Assembly: GCA_008477525.1 (NCBI GenBank)
Contig: SPDT01000013.1
Coordinates: forward strand, 357,501-421,500
From: Hypomyces perniciosus
Lineage: Eukaryota > Ascomycota > Sordariomycetes > Hypocreales > Hypocreaceae
DNA length: 64,000 nucleotides
Direction: 5' to 3'
In this document: one piece after another, positions 1-12,351 of the stretch
Position numbering within the stretch: the first letter of the stretch is position 1
How the letters are laid out: each line of letters opens with the position of its first letter
Made by a program: the position numbers and the translations under genes
Notes under the pieces: generated by a model
Databases searched by the model: none
What the model was told of the DNA's origin: nothing
The model's input: only the letters and a program-made list of their open reading frames with translations

Positions 1-166
1 ATCTAGAGACGAGGGAGACGGTTTTTGGGAAGATGACTGCGGTGAGGCACAGTGCTGTGATTGAGGGGTGTGAGGTTGGTTGGGAGGTGATGCCGAAGCC
101 ATTGGGGTCCGACAGGCCTGAGTGGTTGTAGAGGATATTAATTATTGATGTGAGATATTCAAACAT
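1..166 (-). CDS. 5' fragment of an unidentified gene (partial)
   Basis: An ATG at 166 opens a minus-strand frame that runs without a stop for 55 codons to the window edge. The translation starts MFEYLTSIINILYNHSG, continues through a Ser/Thr/Pro-rich stretch and then has a hydrophobic segment (roughly residues 36-53) that could be a membrane helix. No family was recognised. The frame is too short to exclude chance, and its 3' part lies outside the window. Confidence 0.3.
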   Translation of the reverse strand, partial: MFEYLTSIINILYNHSGLSDPNGFGITSQPTSHPSITALCLTAVIFPKTVSLVSR

Positions 167-364
167 TCTTCACTCTATCGAATTGAGCGAGTTATGAAGT
201 ACATCGTTGAAATCATAGTATTATCATATGATACTTTGCTGAACTGCCAAACGCGACAACACCAGTCCCCAAGACTCCGAATATGTTTCCTTACCAAATG
301 ATCCTTGAGAGAAAATTCCAATTACCATGGTGATTATATATGTATATATATCCCAGCTGCCACA

Positions 365-1264
365 TTATGCTAACTCATGCACCGCCCGATCCACCTGCCG
401 GGAGTCCGACTCTACCGGCAACGACCGACCATCCGCTTCCGATACCGATACATACGACTCCGGACTCTTCAAATCGGAGTTCCCACTCGGGCTCATAGCC
501 TCCGGAACGTCTTTCGGCGATTTTGCTTCATTTCTCCTCCGTCTCAGGTACCACCAGATTCCAGCCAAGGCTCCTATCGCCGCAACACCTCCTACCGCGC
601 CTCCCACCGCGGCCCCAATGTTTGGCCCCGTGTTGGAGCCTTTTGAGTCTCCTGAATTATCTCCGTTCGAATTCCCACCCTTACCACTATCGTTGCTATT
701 CCCGCCATTGGTGCTGTTGCTTGGGCTGCCGTTGTCTGGGCTGCTGGCGCTCCCGCCGTTGTTCTCGTGGTCGGTGTTGTTTCCGGAATCGGGATTGCGA
801 TCAAGTAAATATAATCTCCGGCTCCCGTCTCTACAACAGTCTCCATTGTCAAAGTCCGGATTGCAGCAATACTCCCCCGTCGCACACTGTTTGACCTGAA
901 GCCAGGAGTTGGGCAGAACTACAAGCCGCAAACCAGTCAGCCAAACTCACTTTGAGGAGCGGAAACGATGGCGAACTCACCGTCAGGATAGATCTTCGGG
1001 CACCCGGACCAATCCTTGTTCGCACACGCAGCCCGATAATCGTAGGCGCCGGCCCATTCATCGTCAAATGCGTACACAGCCCATTCGGCGCGCAGACATC
1101 CTGCCCTGGGATACAGCACTGCGAAAACGTGGTGTTTTTGCCGCCGCAGGGTTGGTAGTTATACGCGAACCTCGTCTCTGGTCTGCCGTTGGGGTAATAG
1201 CAGGCTGCCTCTGACCCTGTAGCCAGCCATCCCGACACTGCGAAGACTACGAATCACCATTCAT
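365..1264 (-). pseudogene. Cys-rich type I membrane protein, apparently frameshifted
   Basis: This resembles the common fungal architecture of secretion signal, Cys-rich ectodomain, Ser/Asn/Gly-rich stalk, one membrane helix and a basic then acidic tail. The ectodomain reads through a CYYPNG start, a QCCIPGQDVC block and NGLC. The matching continuation YAFDDEW...YRAACANKDWSGCP lies in another frame, so one base appears to be missing near 1073/1074. A hydrophobic signal-like segment FVVFAVSGWLATGSEA is preceded in its own frame by TGA at 1256-1254, and the nearby ATGs (1264, 1260) are out of frame, so the start also looks damaged. A clean intron at 980-919 (GTGAGT..TAG) joins PDV to LPNSWLQVKQCATGEYCC. 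The helix is around GAAVGGAVGG...WWYL followed by RRRR. Sequencing error or an unseen upstream exon are alternatives to a pseudogene. Confidence 0.55.
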
Positions 1265-1640
1265 GCTGCCTTTGCTGTTCGACGTGGTCTGTTGGCTCTG
1301 AATCTCGCTGCCTTCGCGTATCTGCATGGCGACAAATCAGGCGAGTCACTGTCTTACATATTACCTTGAATCCTGCCGCCCAAGCTGTTATCGGCCACCC
1401 TCGAAGTAATAAAATTTTGTACACATGGACGATTCAAGATATCAACTTTCTGTAGTTCTGGATTCTTTATTTTTATTTATGTGCGTTCGTCTATCCAACG
1501 CTATGCCATCTCATGAGATCTACTCCGTATTATTACGGAGAACATTGGTAAGAGAAAAAAAGAAAAAAAGAAGAAGAAAACGCCAACCCCCCTAACGCCC
1601 ATCTGTCCCCTTCATTTGTCGCCGTTCCCCCATACATCTT

Positions 1641-2561
1641 CTACCACTTGACGACCTTTTGCGGGAAGAACTCATCAATCAGCTCCATATAGTATGGCTT
1701 GAGCTCCTCCACGCTTGGAACGCCATCACTCTTGCTGTACAGATCGTACGGGTTGAACGCCTGCACAGCGTGGAGCATGTCCCAGTCCTTCTCGCACATA
1801 AACTCCCTGTAGGCGCCCTCTCTGTGCCACGAATAGAACGAGTGGTAGCGGATCATGGCTAGAGCCTCGGCTGGGAGGGTTGATTGGTCGCGGACTACAT
1901 GGTAGAGGTACTCGTCGTGGCCCCAGCTGAGCATCAGGTTGTCAAGGCCGCATCCCGGGCCGTAGATGCCGTGCTTGGTGGAGTAGACGGGGTCCTTGCT
2001 GTCGGGGTTGGCGGCAAAGGTCTCAGGAAGGATGATGCGGTTGTCGAAAGCACAGCCGACGGGGAACGTGTCTCCGACGACGTCCCACTGGCCTTGGGTC
2101 TTGAGGTCGTCGAAGAAGAGCATGAGCTTGCCCAGGTCATGGATCAGGCCGGTGACCTGCATCCATCGGGGCTTGCCATCGCGGCGGATGGCCTCGGCAG
2201 ACTGGAGCAGGTGCTCGATCTGGGAGAGCGAGGTGTCGGGATCCGACTCATCAACCAGGGTGTCGAGCTTCTCCATGGCTTGCCAGATGGTCAGCTCGGG
2301 GCGGACACGCGATTTGCTGTGGAATCGGTTGCGGGCAGCCAGGTTATAAGCAACGGTCTGCTTCTCGTGCTGCTCCTTGTAGAAGTTCTTGACGCGGTCA
2401 CAGGCGTCTTCGTACTGACGGAAGGCGGTTTTGTCCTTCTCAGTATCGAATTTTGACTTGGAGTCGTACTTGATGACGTTGACATCGTCAACGAGGTCGG
2501 AGACGGTCTCGAGCTCTTGGCCGGCCCTCTCGCCGAGGTCACGCAGAGCCGTGGGTGCCAT
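1641..2561 (-). CDS. myo-inositol oxygenase
   Basis: A single-exon gene of 306 codons. MIOX is a di-iron enzyme that converts myo-inositol plus O2 to D-glucuronate in the cytosol. The residues matching the iron ligands of the animal enzyme are visible: H117 in QIEHLLQ, H141-D142 in LIHDLGK, H215 in SWGHDEYLYH, H240 in RYHSFYSWH and D273 in NPYDLYSK. The length and the C-terminal KPYYMELIDEFFP block also fit the family. The start is the first ATG (2561); codons further upstream in the same frame are not ATG. The downstream convergent side holds only a short A-rich spacer before the next minus-strand gene. Identification is strong; substrate preference is inferred from the family. Confidence 0.93.
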   Translation of the reverse strand: MAPTALRDLGERAGQELETVSDLVDDVNVIKYDSKSKFDTEKDKTAFRQYEDACDRVKNFYKEQHEKQTVAYNLAARNRFHSKSRVRPELTIWQAMEKLDTLVDESDPDTSLSQIEHLLQSAEAIRRDGKPRWMQVTGLIHDLGKLMLFFDDLKTQGQWDVVGDTFPVGCAFDNRIILPETFAANPDSKDPVYSTKHGIYGPGCGLDNLMLSWGHDEYLYHVVRDQSTLPAEALAMIRYHSFYSWHREGAYREFMCEKDWDMLHAVQAFNPYDLYSKSDGVPSVEELKPYYMELIDEFFPQKVVKW

Positions 2562-5500
2562 GTTTGATGACAATGATGATGAGAGTAGGTTATAGGGGAA
2601 GTAGAAGCCTTCTATTTTATGAAAACAAATTCAACAAAGATGCCAAATTCGCCGCAGCTATCAGCACTTGAATGTCGTCTTTGACTACTAAAGGTATTGG
2701 CGATATCACGACCAGGCCTCGACAACTGGCGGCCTGTGCCCTTTTAAGTACTTTGTCCATCCCCCATTGCCATCACCGAGCTTTCTCCCGCCACGCGCCA
2801 TGCCGTCCGAATGACCATTTTACGTCAGAATACTTGCCATCACAATAGGCGGATTCCTGATTCACATATGGGTCAATCGGGGAGGAAAATCTGGTGCCCT
2901 TGTGGAACTGCTAACGGCGGCATTTCCAGATTGGGGGCGTTGTCTCGAGGTTAGTGCCGCCGCGCATATCCAAAACAGGTATATCCCCAGATTCTGTGTG
3001 GGGGAGACCTGTACTCGTAATACTAATTAGCGGAGAGTCTTCTTAATTCCGCATTAAAGAAAAAGGCTGTACGATTCATCCAACCACGTGGTCTATATTG
3101 TCATTGCGGCCGCGCAAATGCCGCCTTGGATGGAACCGTGCGTTTGATACCGCCCTGAGCTGGTGAGTGATAAAGAAACAGAGCTTTTTGGCTGCTAATA
3201 TTAGCTGACGCTCTACTCTATACGGAGTAGATCGATCTCGCCATCTCTCTACTCCGTATTAGTAGTATCTATCTGCGTGTCCCCCCACGAGATTACCCCG
3301 ATGAATTCAGGCCCTGGATAAATTCAACATTATCCACCAATCTATCTATTCAGACACTGCTCAACTTACATTAGTTTTGTGAGCGGCTAGCATACCATTT
3401 CGAATTGCGGCTCTGTGGTTGGTTGGTGGACTCTACGGTCCACATTTTCCCGTCAATGCCGATGTCGCCATGAAGCATCTCGCGCCGTATGCATAGCCAA
3501 CCGTATTCATAGGCGTTGTGATCGGCGCGGAGCAACTGTGGAATGCAAGAACCTGGACCTAAGGATAGGATCGCTCATTGGAGGGGGGGTTCGATCACGA
3601 TGGAAGCAAACCGCCAGATCCATCATATTGGAACATAACATCCACATTCGGTAATAAGGAGAGATTCCACATTTCCACCGAGGGAAACGAAGATACGCGG
3701 AGCTGTGTGGGTTCGGTTTAACAATGGCCAGTCAATATCTGCTGGTTGAGCGGGTGCTGCTTATACCACAACACGTTTCCAACGGTTGATATCAAACCCC
3801 GCTCCATCATGATGAACCAGGATTCCTGGCAGAAGACAGGCGATATGGCCCGTGGTAAGCTCGGATTTCCAGACGCTGGTGACGTTCAATCTCGGGATAA
3901 ACCCAACCTCGCTACTTCGTACTTCGTACAAGGAGGGCCACACGTACTTTGTTGACTTCTCCTGACAAGAGACTATCTGCATAGACTTGAAACGTGCATT
4001 ATAGGCTAAGCCATTCCAAGACCCTCATGTCCGCTTCGTAAATGTGCGAGCAGCCCGTTATCAACTCGGTGACCGAGCGAGGCAAGCGGGACGACTGGAG
4101 CAGCTCTGCATGCCGTGAAACCAGCATGAATTGATGGCATCATCGTGGGCCATTCGAGGCAGATTTGTGGCAAACAGATACGGCCCTAGGTGAGAGCTGG
4201 AGACATAGTCGGCTGTCGTCGGTGGGGCGGTGGTTGTCCATGATAACACAGCTATCGAACCGCCTGAGGTGAGGAGAAATGAATGTGACATTCTCTGTCT
4301 CCCATTGTCGGGAATTTGTGGATACTATGACCTTTTGTGGTGTTCCGTGTCAGCTTTGATGTCGACGAGGGCATATGTAACCCTTCAACAGGATAAGATC
4401 GAGACATTCGCGGAAATGGCTCCTTGGCTGCAATAGCATATCATATCCGTGGGATGCTCCTCTCGATGGGACTAGTTAACAAGACGCCTCCTGGGTGCTC
4501 CGCCAGCCACTTTGCCCTTCCCCAGCAAACGTGGCAACATGGCTGACCTCTTCGAAAGCATATCCACGTCTAGATAGATGAAGCGACTTCAGGCTTTTCG
4601 TCGTTTAACAAGTACTCCGTAGGCTAGCCGCAATTGCGTAACACGGAAGCCCAAGTCTCAGGGTTGGAGCCTGCTGCTTGAGCCCACAAAACCAATGGAT
4701 CCCTTGTCCGCAAAGTAATCTATTCGTATCTTCGTAGGCAGAGGTGATTACTTGGCCAATTGGGACCATGAAAACACTACTCGATGTCACCACCCACCGG
4801 CTTCAGATAAGTGGCGACCTGACCGGATGTCGGGAGAGTTGTTGCGGCAATGACCGTACGATATGAGTTTCGCACATGATACTGCAGGTCAATGCAGATT
4901 ACTTGAAAAACAAGCTGAATGATGCATCAGGAGGCTTTCTGATGCGTCGAGAAGCCGTAGCATGTTTGGAGCGCTTCCGAGTGCACCCTCGCCAACGTAT
5001 GAGATGGCCAATCGCCTCCCTTCGGAGAGTCCTCCGTATTATTGGCTCACTAATTTGTAATTAGCATTATCGAGATTCACCAATGATTTAGATGAAGTCT
5101 AAATATCCGAAGTGGTGGTGTGAGCTTAGCTTCCCTTTGATCCCCGAGGCAGAGTTTGGGGAAGAACACTTACCTAAGGACGGGAATTAAAAAAGGTCCA
5201 TCAAAGCCCGCTCTCTTCTATGTCTCGTTAAATCGAAAACAAAGAGGTAAATATGGTATTGTGTTTATCTGACGTGTCGTGATGGCTCTTGTAAGTGCAC
5301 CTAGGTAAAGTGAAATCCCCAGGCTGGCTAAATCTCCTTGGCATGATGTATGCTCAGGCAGGGCGACTGTACGAAGTAGGCAACCCTGTCCTAATTATAC
5401 CCGCTCCTTGTCGATTCTGCGAATGGTATTTTGGAGTAAATCCCTGGCCGTCGTCGTAGCGCGCTGATTGTCTTCGAATGCACACTGTGGCTTTCAACCT

Positions 5501-6222
5501 GGCTGTTGCCACCATCACACCTTATCACAATACAACACTCGGTCCGATGACAAGACACGCTTTCCGAGCAAGTAGCGGAAAGGGCGCATGCATAATCAGG
5601 CTCGTTCGTGAGGGAAATCATGAATTGATCATCGCAGCTTCTCACCATACGCTATGCTGTCTGATCTGGCTTGTGGGAGCTGCCTGACGACTCGACTCTG
5701 CCTTCTGTTAGGGAGGCTGTCAACTCATGTCCCAACAAATATCCTGCGAAGTCGGCACAGAGTTCAACGCTGCTCCTTGATCCCCCGGCATTTCAAAAAA
5801 AAAAAAGATCTCCCCTGCTGAATTCGACTGCTGCACTACCCAGCCAGTAGCTGTGACCTCAATTCTATCGTGCTGCTTTCAAGCAAACATCATCTGATGG
5901 TGAGGACAACTCCTCTGTCCAGTTTGTTGGGGCCTCCAACGGCTGCTTCTTGTCTTCGACACACAGTCCTCAATGCACATATACTGTCCCGTCTATTTCC
6001 CCAATATACTTGAACCCCCGGGCTTCCGAATAGGATGAGCCTGCATTGATGACCAGCCAGCCAGCCCCTCAACGATACAGATGACGGGCGTCCACTTTTC
6101 CACCATACCTACCGTCCGCCACTTCGAAGAGGCAAAAACACCAAAGCAAAGTCCATGAAGGATTGTTGTCTCTGGCAATATATCTCCATTCGACACAAGC
6201 CCGAGCGAGTGAGCAGCCCTAG
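2562..6222. other. intergenic, 3.7 kb, no gene seen
   Basis: This separates the minus-strand inositol oxygenase from the plus-strand bZIP gene, so it includes both promoters. Only short frames without recognisable domains occur. It holds four exact copies of the TACGGAGTA-class motif (3221, 3250, 4613 and one just outside at 1521) and two overlapping TACTTCGTA copies at 3913 and 3920. A poly-A run lies at 5796-5807. A small unrecognised gene or non-coding RNA cannot be excluded. Confidence 0.6.
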
Positions 6223-7038
6223 ATGGGTTCCAACTCGACCAATTTGAAGAACCAACCTAGCCGGAAACGCGGCCAGGAATCCGCACCGTTGTTGAAGAAG
6301 CACGCTCGCGGGTCTTCACAAGGCTCGAGGATGGATTCCGAGGCATTTCAACGAGGTGACTTCGAGGAGGATCAATTTTTCGACGACATGGAAGACGTTA
6401 CAGAGAACTCCGTCGAGGACGAAGACTTTGAACACGAGGGTGGAGGGAACAACGATGTGCATCGTCGCCGCACTCTCGAGCGTAATCGAGTGGCAGCAAC
6501 GAAGTGTCGCAGACGTAAACGCGGCGAGGCCTCCGAGCTTGCATCCCGCGGGCGAGTTATGGAGGAGCAACATCGTCATCTCTCCTCATGCTTCAATTAC
6601 CTCTCCGAGGAGGTCCATAACCTCAAGTCGCAGCTCCTCCTCCACACAAATTGCAACTGTGAATTGATACAGAGGTACATCGCGGGTGAAGCAAGGAAGT
6701 CTGTCGATGGAACGTTCATCGCATCGTCGTCTTCTAAAACTCAAGGGAATCCGACTTTTGCAGACAACATGGGCTCATGTGGCGATATCCATGGCAGTTC
6801 GCAGAGCATACCGAGGTCCAACGATGAATACATGACTATCCCGTACACCAACGCGTTCGAACAGCCAGTCGCCACGACCATGCTGCAAAATGACCTATCC
6901 AGAATGGACCCTCTCACAATGGAAGCAGTGCCGGAGGTTCCGGGTGCTTCGAGTTCGTCGTTTTTTGCCCAGCAGATGCCGGAAGAGAATAGCTTTTCGG
7001 GTTTTATGGACGAGGATTATATATGCGACTTGAATTAG
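6223..7038 (+). CDS. bZIP transcription factor (ATF/CREB type)
   Basis: An intronless gene of 271 codons starting at ATG 6223. An acidic, probably disordered N-terminus (residues 37-75) precedes a basic region at residues 80-101 containing NRVAATKCRRRKR, which matches the Asn...Ala-Ala..Cys-Arg DNA-contact signature of bZIP proteins. The zipper has regular heptads L106, M113, L120, L127 and L134, continuing into LKSQLLLH. This makes it a nuclear dimeric DNA-binding protein, closest by eye to fungal Atf1/AtfA-like factors, although the N-terminal stress-kinase docking segments of large AtfA proteins are not seen in this short protein. Target genes cannot be told from sequence. The gene stands alone, with several kb of non-coding DNA on each side. 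Confidence 0.88.
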   Translation: MGSNSTNLKNQPSRKRGQESAPLLKKHARGSSQGSRMDSEAFQRGDFEEDQFFDDMEDVTENSVEDEDFEHEGGGNNDVHRRRTLERNRVAATKCRRRKRGEASELASRGRVMEEQHRHLSSCFNYLSEEVHNLKSQLLLHTNCNCELIQRYIAGEARKSVDGTFIASSSSKTQGNPTFADNMGSCGDIHGSSQSIPRSNDEYMTIPYTNAFEQPVATTMLQNDLSRMDPLTMEAVPEVPGASSSSFFAQQMPEENSFSGFMDEDYICDLN

Positions 7039-9429
7039 AAGAAGCAAGAATGTGATGATGCTGACAATGCTGACAATGCTGATGATGATGATGACCTTTT
7101 TATGAGGCAAGCTTCCCAGCGCACCGAAGACTGCTGCTTCGGTATGTTTCTTTTTCCCATTTTCACGTCCTCTTTGAGTATTTAAAAAGGGTCTCAATTT
7201 GTTATGGCTTCTTGATTCTTAGCGAGGCAGCAACCCAAAACAGGGGTGGGCCAGGTGGATATGCTGACAGATTGAGGCGACGATCAGATGGCCAATGGAT
7301 GACGACTCTCCATATGATGTTTATGGCTTTATGATGAATCCAATCGCGATGCACTGTTTTTTTGGTGGCATACCCTGACAGTACGCCAGCCTTTCAACTT
7401 GAGATTTGGGGCGCCGTGTTTGCCGCTGAACTATCGGCATGTTAAGCTGCGTGTAACGTAACACCACATAAAACCCAGGGCATATTGTGTCTTAGCCAAC
7501 TCCAATAAGGCTCAAGCCTTATCGAATCCAAATAAATGTTCGAACGAGTTACTGCACGGGATTGAAAAAATATTCGCCGCTGGGTCTCGCTGTGGTTCGC
7601 GATTCGACGTAGGCTATCGTTGTAGGAGCCAGTTCATTGACTCAACCCTTTCAACCCATTCCCCTTCCCCAGCTGGGCAATAGGAATGTACGCTGTGCAT
7701 CTTGTGCTCCTCGACTCCTCGAGTCCCTGTAAAAGGCTAGAGGAAACGTGGTGACTGCATAGAGTAGGTGTTGTTGAGCAGTGGTTAGCTAGTAGTTGCT
7801 GTGAGGACATGCATTCTTCAAGGGTTTCTTCGTCTACCTTGAATCACGGGTTGGTTTGGAGGTGTTTGTCTCCGTGTTGGACGGGGCGAAATCCCGATGT
7901 ATTATCGCAGGGACACGAATATGTGTGAAGGACGGGGAAATAGGTAGATGGATGGACGGGTACACTTATACAATTGGGGTGTTGTTTACAAAGGTGGTCG
8001 TATGAATTTTTACGTCAGACTATCGAAATGGGGCTATGGCTATACCGTGAAGAGTTGTCTCATTTTACTTAGACGAGGAAACAACGGCTTTAACTGAGTT
8101 ACGAGAGCAGTTCTGCTACATATTTGACCACATGAGTCAACTGTAGACATTGTCTGCAGGCGATATGTGTTAAGAAATTAAAGCCGGAGAGAAAGCTCCT
8201 AATAAAGTACCCACCCCAATATTTTTTACGCACCCAATGGTGGTTCAAGAAAGGTGCGATAGGATGGGGGGAAAGACCTCCATTGTAACCTCGTTTTTTG
8301 TTTTAAATGAGAGGCTGGCATATGCAGAGCAGCTAATGTGGTAATGCTGCCGTCAAGTCGACGTCTCCGTTACATTTCCCAAATTCTCGGGCCTCCCGGG
8401 GGGGAGTGTTTTCCTTTTTTATATCATGGGGGGAGTGGGATGGGAATGGGGATAGGAGTGGTAATGAGGATAAGCAGCCCAGATCTGCACCTCCATCTGG
8501 ATTTACTGCTCTTGGCGTTCTGAGCAGTAATAAGATGAATAGACTCGGATCGGAGATCGAGGAGATGGACGAATAGAGCTTAGAGGCACGGGTCATCGGA
8601 CACGACAAGATGTCCGAGTAGGGTCGACAAGCTGGGAGAGCTGGAACGTATGATCCTGGTCATCGGAAGTGAGCCGTAGCCAATCACGAGAGGTAGGTTC
8701 TCTAGCCATCTCATATCTGCTAGTAGTCGTAGCAGTCCGTACGACTTACATACAGCGAATGTGGGTGTGGAAGATTTCCGAGTTTTAGGGAACTGGTTTG
8801 GCCACTGACAGATCGGTGCCAAGATCGGGGGCTTGGGGAAGGTAACTCGTACATGATGTCAGGACTTGAGGACCATGATTCATGTGCGCGTGGGCTTTCG
8901 CTCAGCTGAGAGGGAAGAAGGCGTCGATGGTGGAGACGGTGTGTTGAGGGAGCTCCTGGATTGGTACTAGAGAGCTGAAGAGGCGAGAGCGAGCGAAGTG
9001 GACTTTGGGTTGAAGATTTTTATGTTGAGTTTTGGAGATAAGAGCGTGGATGACTGGACCGTTTCCCAATGAGGTGGACATTAGTTATTATGTTTGTGTT
9101 TCCGGTCGGGATAAAAAACGTGGCTTAATTGTCGTCACTCACCGTCGATTGGATACAAGGTGAGGTGTGGCTTGAAGGAGAAACCCGATGGGCTTCGGTC
9201 TTCGGACTCTGGGCCAAAGAATTGTTGTATTTGTCGTTTGGGCTGCTTTCTCCGAGGATGATATATCGAAGCCAAGCGGGTGGTGGTGAGATTGGGGATG
9301 CATCGCTGCAAATGTAGGAGGAAGTGCAACCCACCCCAGAAGATTCTAGCGTTCACGAGTAGACTGACGGATAATTTAGCGGTGAGAGGGGCCTCCCTGG
9401 TCGGCTGACGATCCGGCTTGGCTACTGCT

Positions 9430-9448
9430 GAGAGAGAGAGAGAGAGAG
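9430..9448. repeat. GA microsatellite
   Basis: An uninterrupted GA dinucleotide run of about ten units in intergenic DNA. No gene effect is apparent. Confidence 0.85.
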
Positions 9449-11768
9449 GAAAAGCGGTGTTTTGTTGTTGTGATTTGTTGCGCGTCTGTGACAGTGTTTC
9501 AAGTTTTTGGCTGTTTTATAGGAGTCTGGTGGAGTGCAATGTCTGACCATCAGACCACATACCCATACCCGTACCCATACATCTCTCTTCGCCCCATTCG
9601 GACGTGCCAGAGGAGTACCCGGTGGGTTTTTTAAGTTGATCCTAGGGGCTCCGATGAGATCGATTCGATCATGGCGTGCGTGTGCGGAGGTCATGCAATG
9701 CAGTATTAATAGGATGCTTGTCCCGATGGATTCGCCCAACCAGCCAACCGTTCAGCCCCCCCTTGTCAGAGAGGTAAGGTACCTAGTAGGCTTGGACGGT
9801 CGATCATCATCTTGTGTCACGGTCTGGTAACCTCGTGGCTCCATTGTCATTGTCGTCTGTTGGAGGGCACCGATAATCAGGCACAACCACATACACGCTG
9901 GAGCTGGCTGTTGTCGTCGCTGTTCCAGTCTGTCCGTCTGTAAGCTAGACGCCTCTAGAGAACGCTTCGATGGCCTAATGACCGTTGGGCTGATATCAAC
10001 GGTGTGGCTGCAGCAGCTATTGGACCGGTGAATTGGACCGCGTGCAAAGCGTGAAGGGCCCAATGGTTGGATTTGGGCGGTACGAAGTACTCGAGGTGAA
10101 CTTGACCTTTCGATGGAGAGGTTGAAAGACAGGATTGAGAAATAATGGCTGCAATGCAATATTGGTGGGAAGATCGTGTTCCTTTGGGGGCGAACGAGAA
10201 GTTCATGGGTCTGGGGCTTGGCACCATGTGGCTAGCCCTGTCCCACTTTTGTCGTACTAGTAGTAGTAGGTACGTACTGCAAGTACTAGTACTCATAGTA
10301 CCTAGTAGTACTCATAATAAGAAAAAGAAGAGTACGAGTACTTTCGTGTTATGACCAACAGAATATCTTTATTCCGGCATACACTCTTACACGTAAGATA
10401 CGGAATAGCATACTAATACATATTATAGTTATAATTATAATTATAGGCTTACATGCTCCCGGGCAGTCGGAGATGCCGTTAGAAGCGCTTTGCTACTGCT
10501 CACGTTCAGCAGTAGTACTCGTACGAGAGTAGTAGTACTACTTACGGAGAGTACTTCCAGCCTTCCGAAGTCTCAGCACATGGTGACGCTGTTAGCAGGG
10601 ATCTCTGTCTTAGCGAGCAGCCCCTGTAGGGAATATTTGCAGCCTCGTTCTGCGCCGGGAGATGGTAGAGGGCGCCAGGCCATGAACGTGATTCGTTAGG
10701 AGGGTTCTGTTACAAATCTAACAAACCGGTGTTTGTTTTATTATAAGAGTTGATTTTTCTTTCTAGCTTTTACAATACATGCTTTTCTGAAATACTTCAA
10801 GGACAATCCCGCCTAGAGATGAGGTCAAAAACATCAATAAATACGGAGTCCCTATGAGTAACAAAAGCCCGGTCCGAGGAACGCCTAAACGGGGCTTAAA
10901 TAGGCAGCGTTTACCAAGATCCTGGGTGCTTTATCTGCCGACTCCAGCCCAGCAGTGACAAACTGACAAGGCTGCCTGGTCCAACAAGTCTAATAAAAAA
11001 AGTTCCCTGATGCCCATTCTGTACGAGCAAAGTCGGCGGCGGCTTTAGAGCCCCGAAGCTGATGCGGGCGACTGATTCGAGTTGCCCTCGCTTGATTCAT
11101 TCTCTTTCTATTATCTACGAAGTACTATCTATTATTATGTGGCAAATCGTCCCAGAGCCGCTCAACAGCACCAATCAAAGAGGATGCAATTGCAAGAGTC
11201 TGCAACAGGTCCAGTCCATGTACGAAGTACCCCGTAGGTAGTACTACCAGCGTACTCGTAAATAGGTACGGATGCTATTTGCTGTCTCAATGCACAGTCC
11301 AACACCTAGTTCACCGACCTGAAGCTGCTCCCACTTCGTACCTACAAAGCTCGAAGTACTAGTAGTACTTCGTACAGCTACTGAGTACATCTAGAGTACG
11401 TACATTAGTATGTACATGGCATGACAAGGGGGCCACGCAAAACGGGGCCAAATCAGAGAAGCTCAAGTGTGCGCCTCCACACAACACCTAACTAAGCAGC
11501 TTCAACCCAAGCAAGAAGAACAGCCACGGAGCACAAAAAAGTCTACCTATGTATGTACATGCGATGGCGAGGCCGAAATCCCAAACCCTCCACTTGCCCA
11601 GTCTGGGGCCGGTCGCTTTTGTGGCATTCATTCCATGTACGGCGGTGGATAAAATAAGGACAAAGAGGGCCTAGGGAAAACAAGAGACAGAACGCAGACG
11701 GGGACAGAGACGAAGCAGACGAGGATAGCGTGCGCGCGCGCTTTCTCCCTCTCTGACTCTCTTCTCTA

Positions 11769-11769
11769 A

Positions 11770-11797
<28 letters not shown>
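11769..11797. repeat. CT microsatellite in hmt1 leader
   Basis: An uninterrupted CT run of about 14 units, embedded in a longer pyrimidine-rich tract about 550 bp upstream of the hmt1 ATG. Pyrimidine tracts of this kind commonly mark transcription start regions in filamentous fungi, so it probably lies in the promoter or 5' UTR. Confidence 0.8.
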
Positions 11798-11800
<3 letters not shown>

Positions 11801-12351
11801 TAAATATCCTCGCTCTCTCTACCATCGCCATCATCGTCGTCATCGTCAGCAGCACTTGCCCATCGTCATTACGCCTACCGCTTGCGTCTCGGCTCTTTCA
11901 CGAGGGAGGTCCAGTAGCTCCTCTGCTCCGGACCTTCTGCGTCAAGTCGCGATCATTCCTCTCACCTCTTTGCCTCTTACTCCTCTCCTCTCCTCTCCCA
12001 TTACTGTTCTTCACACCACCAAATCTGCCGTCTGCCATTCCGAAGGCGCACAACGGACGCGTACGACACTCCATTTTCCATCCCGCTCTCTTTATCGTCC
12101 ATTCGTCCACCCGAGGTCTCACTCTGGCTCCTGTCTTGGTCTGGAATCTCCTCTCCCGTGTGTCTCCCGCCTTTCAAGTTCCAGGCTCTCGTATCAACCC
12201 GACAGCAGCCTCCTGCCAACTTACTGGGCCGCCTCTCTCCCGTCTCCCTATCGTGGCCTTGACCTACTTGATCTTCATCTTAGACCGGATTTCCCGGAGC
12301 ACTAAGCCACCTCTCTGACTGAGGACCTCAGGATCAAGCGCTTGGCCTGAG

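Larger units (their letters stand above)
7039..12351. other. intergenic, 5.3 kb, no gene seen
   Basis: No frame here has a recognisable domain. It contains perfect AP-1/Gcn4-type heptamers TGACTCA near 7637 and TGAGTCA near 8131, a GA microsatellite (about 9430-9448), and dense GTAC/AGTACT/TACGAAGTA-rich patches at 10250-10330, 10500-10555 and 11220-11410. The last 600 bp are pyrimidine-rich with a CT microsatellite and probably form the promoter and 5' leader of hmt1. Confidence 0.6.

Noticed and set aside
11856..12305. 149-codon frame upstream of hmt1
   Set aside because: Ser/Pro/Leu-rich translation of a pyrimidine-rich leader; it does not start with ATG in a good context and fits a 5' UTR.
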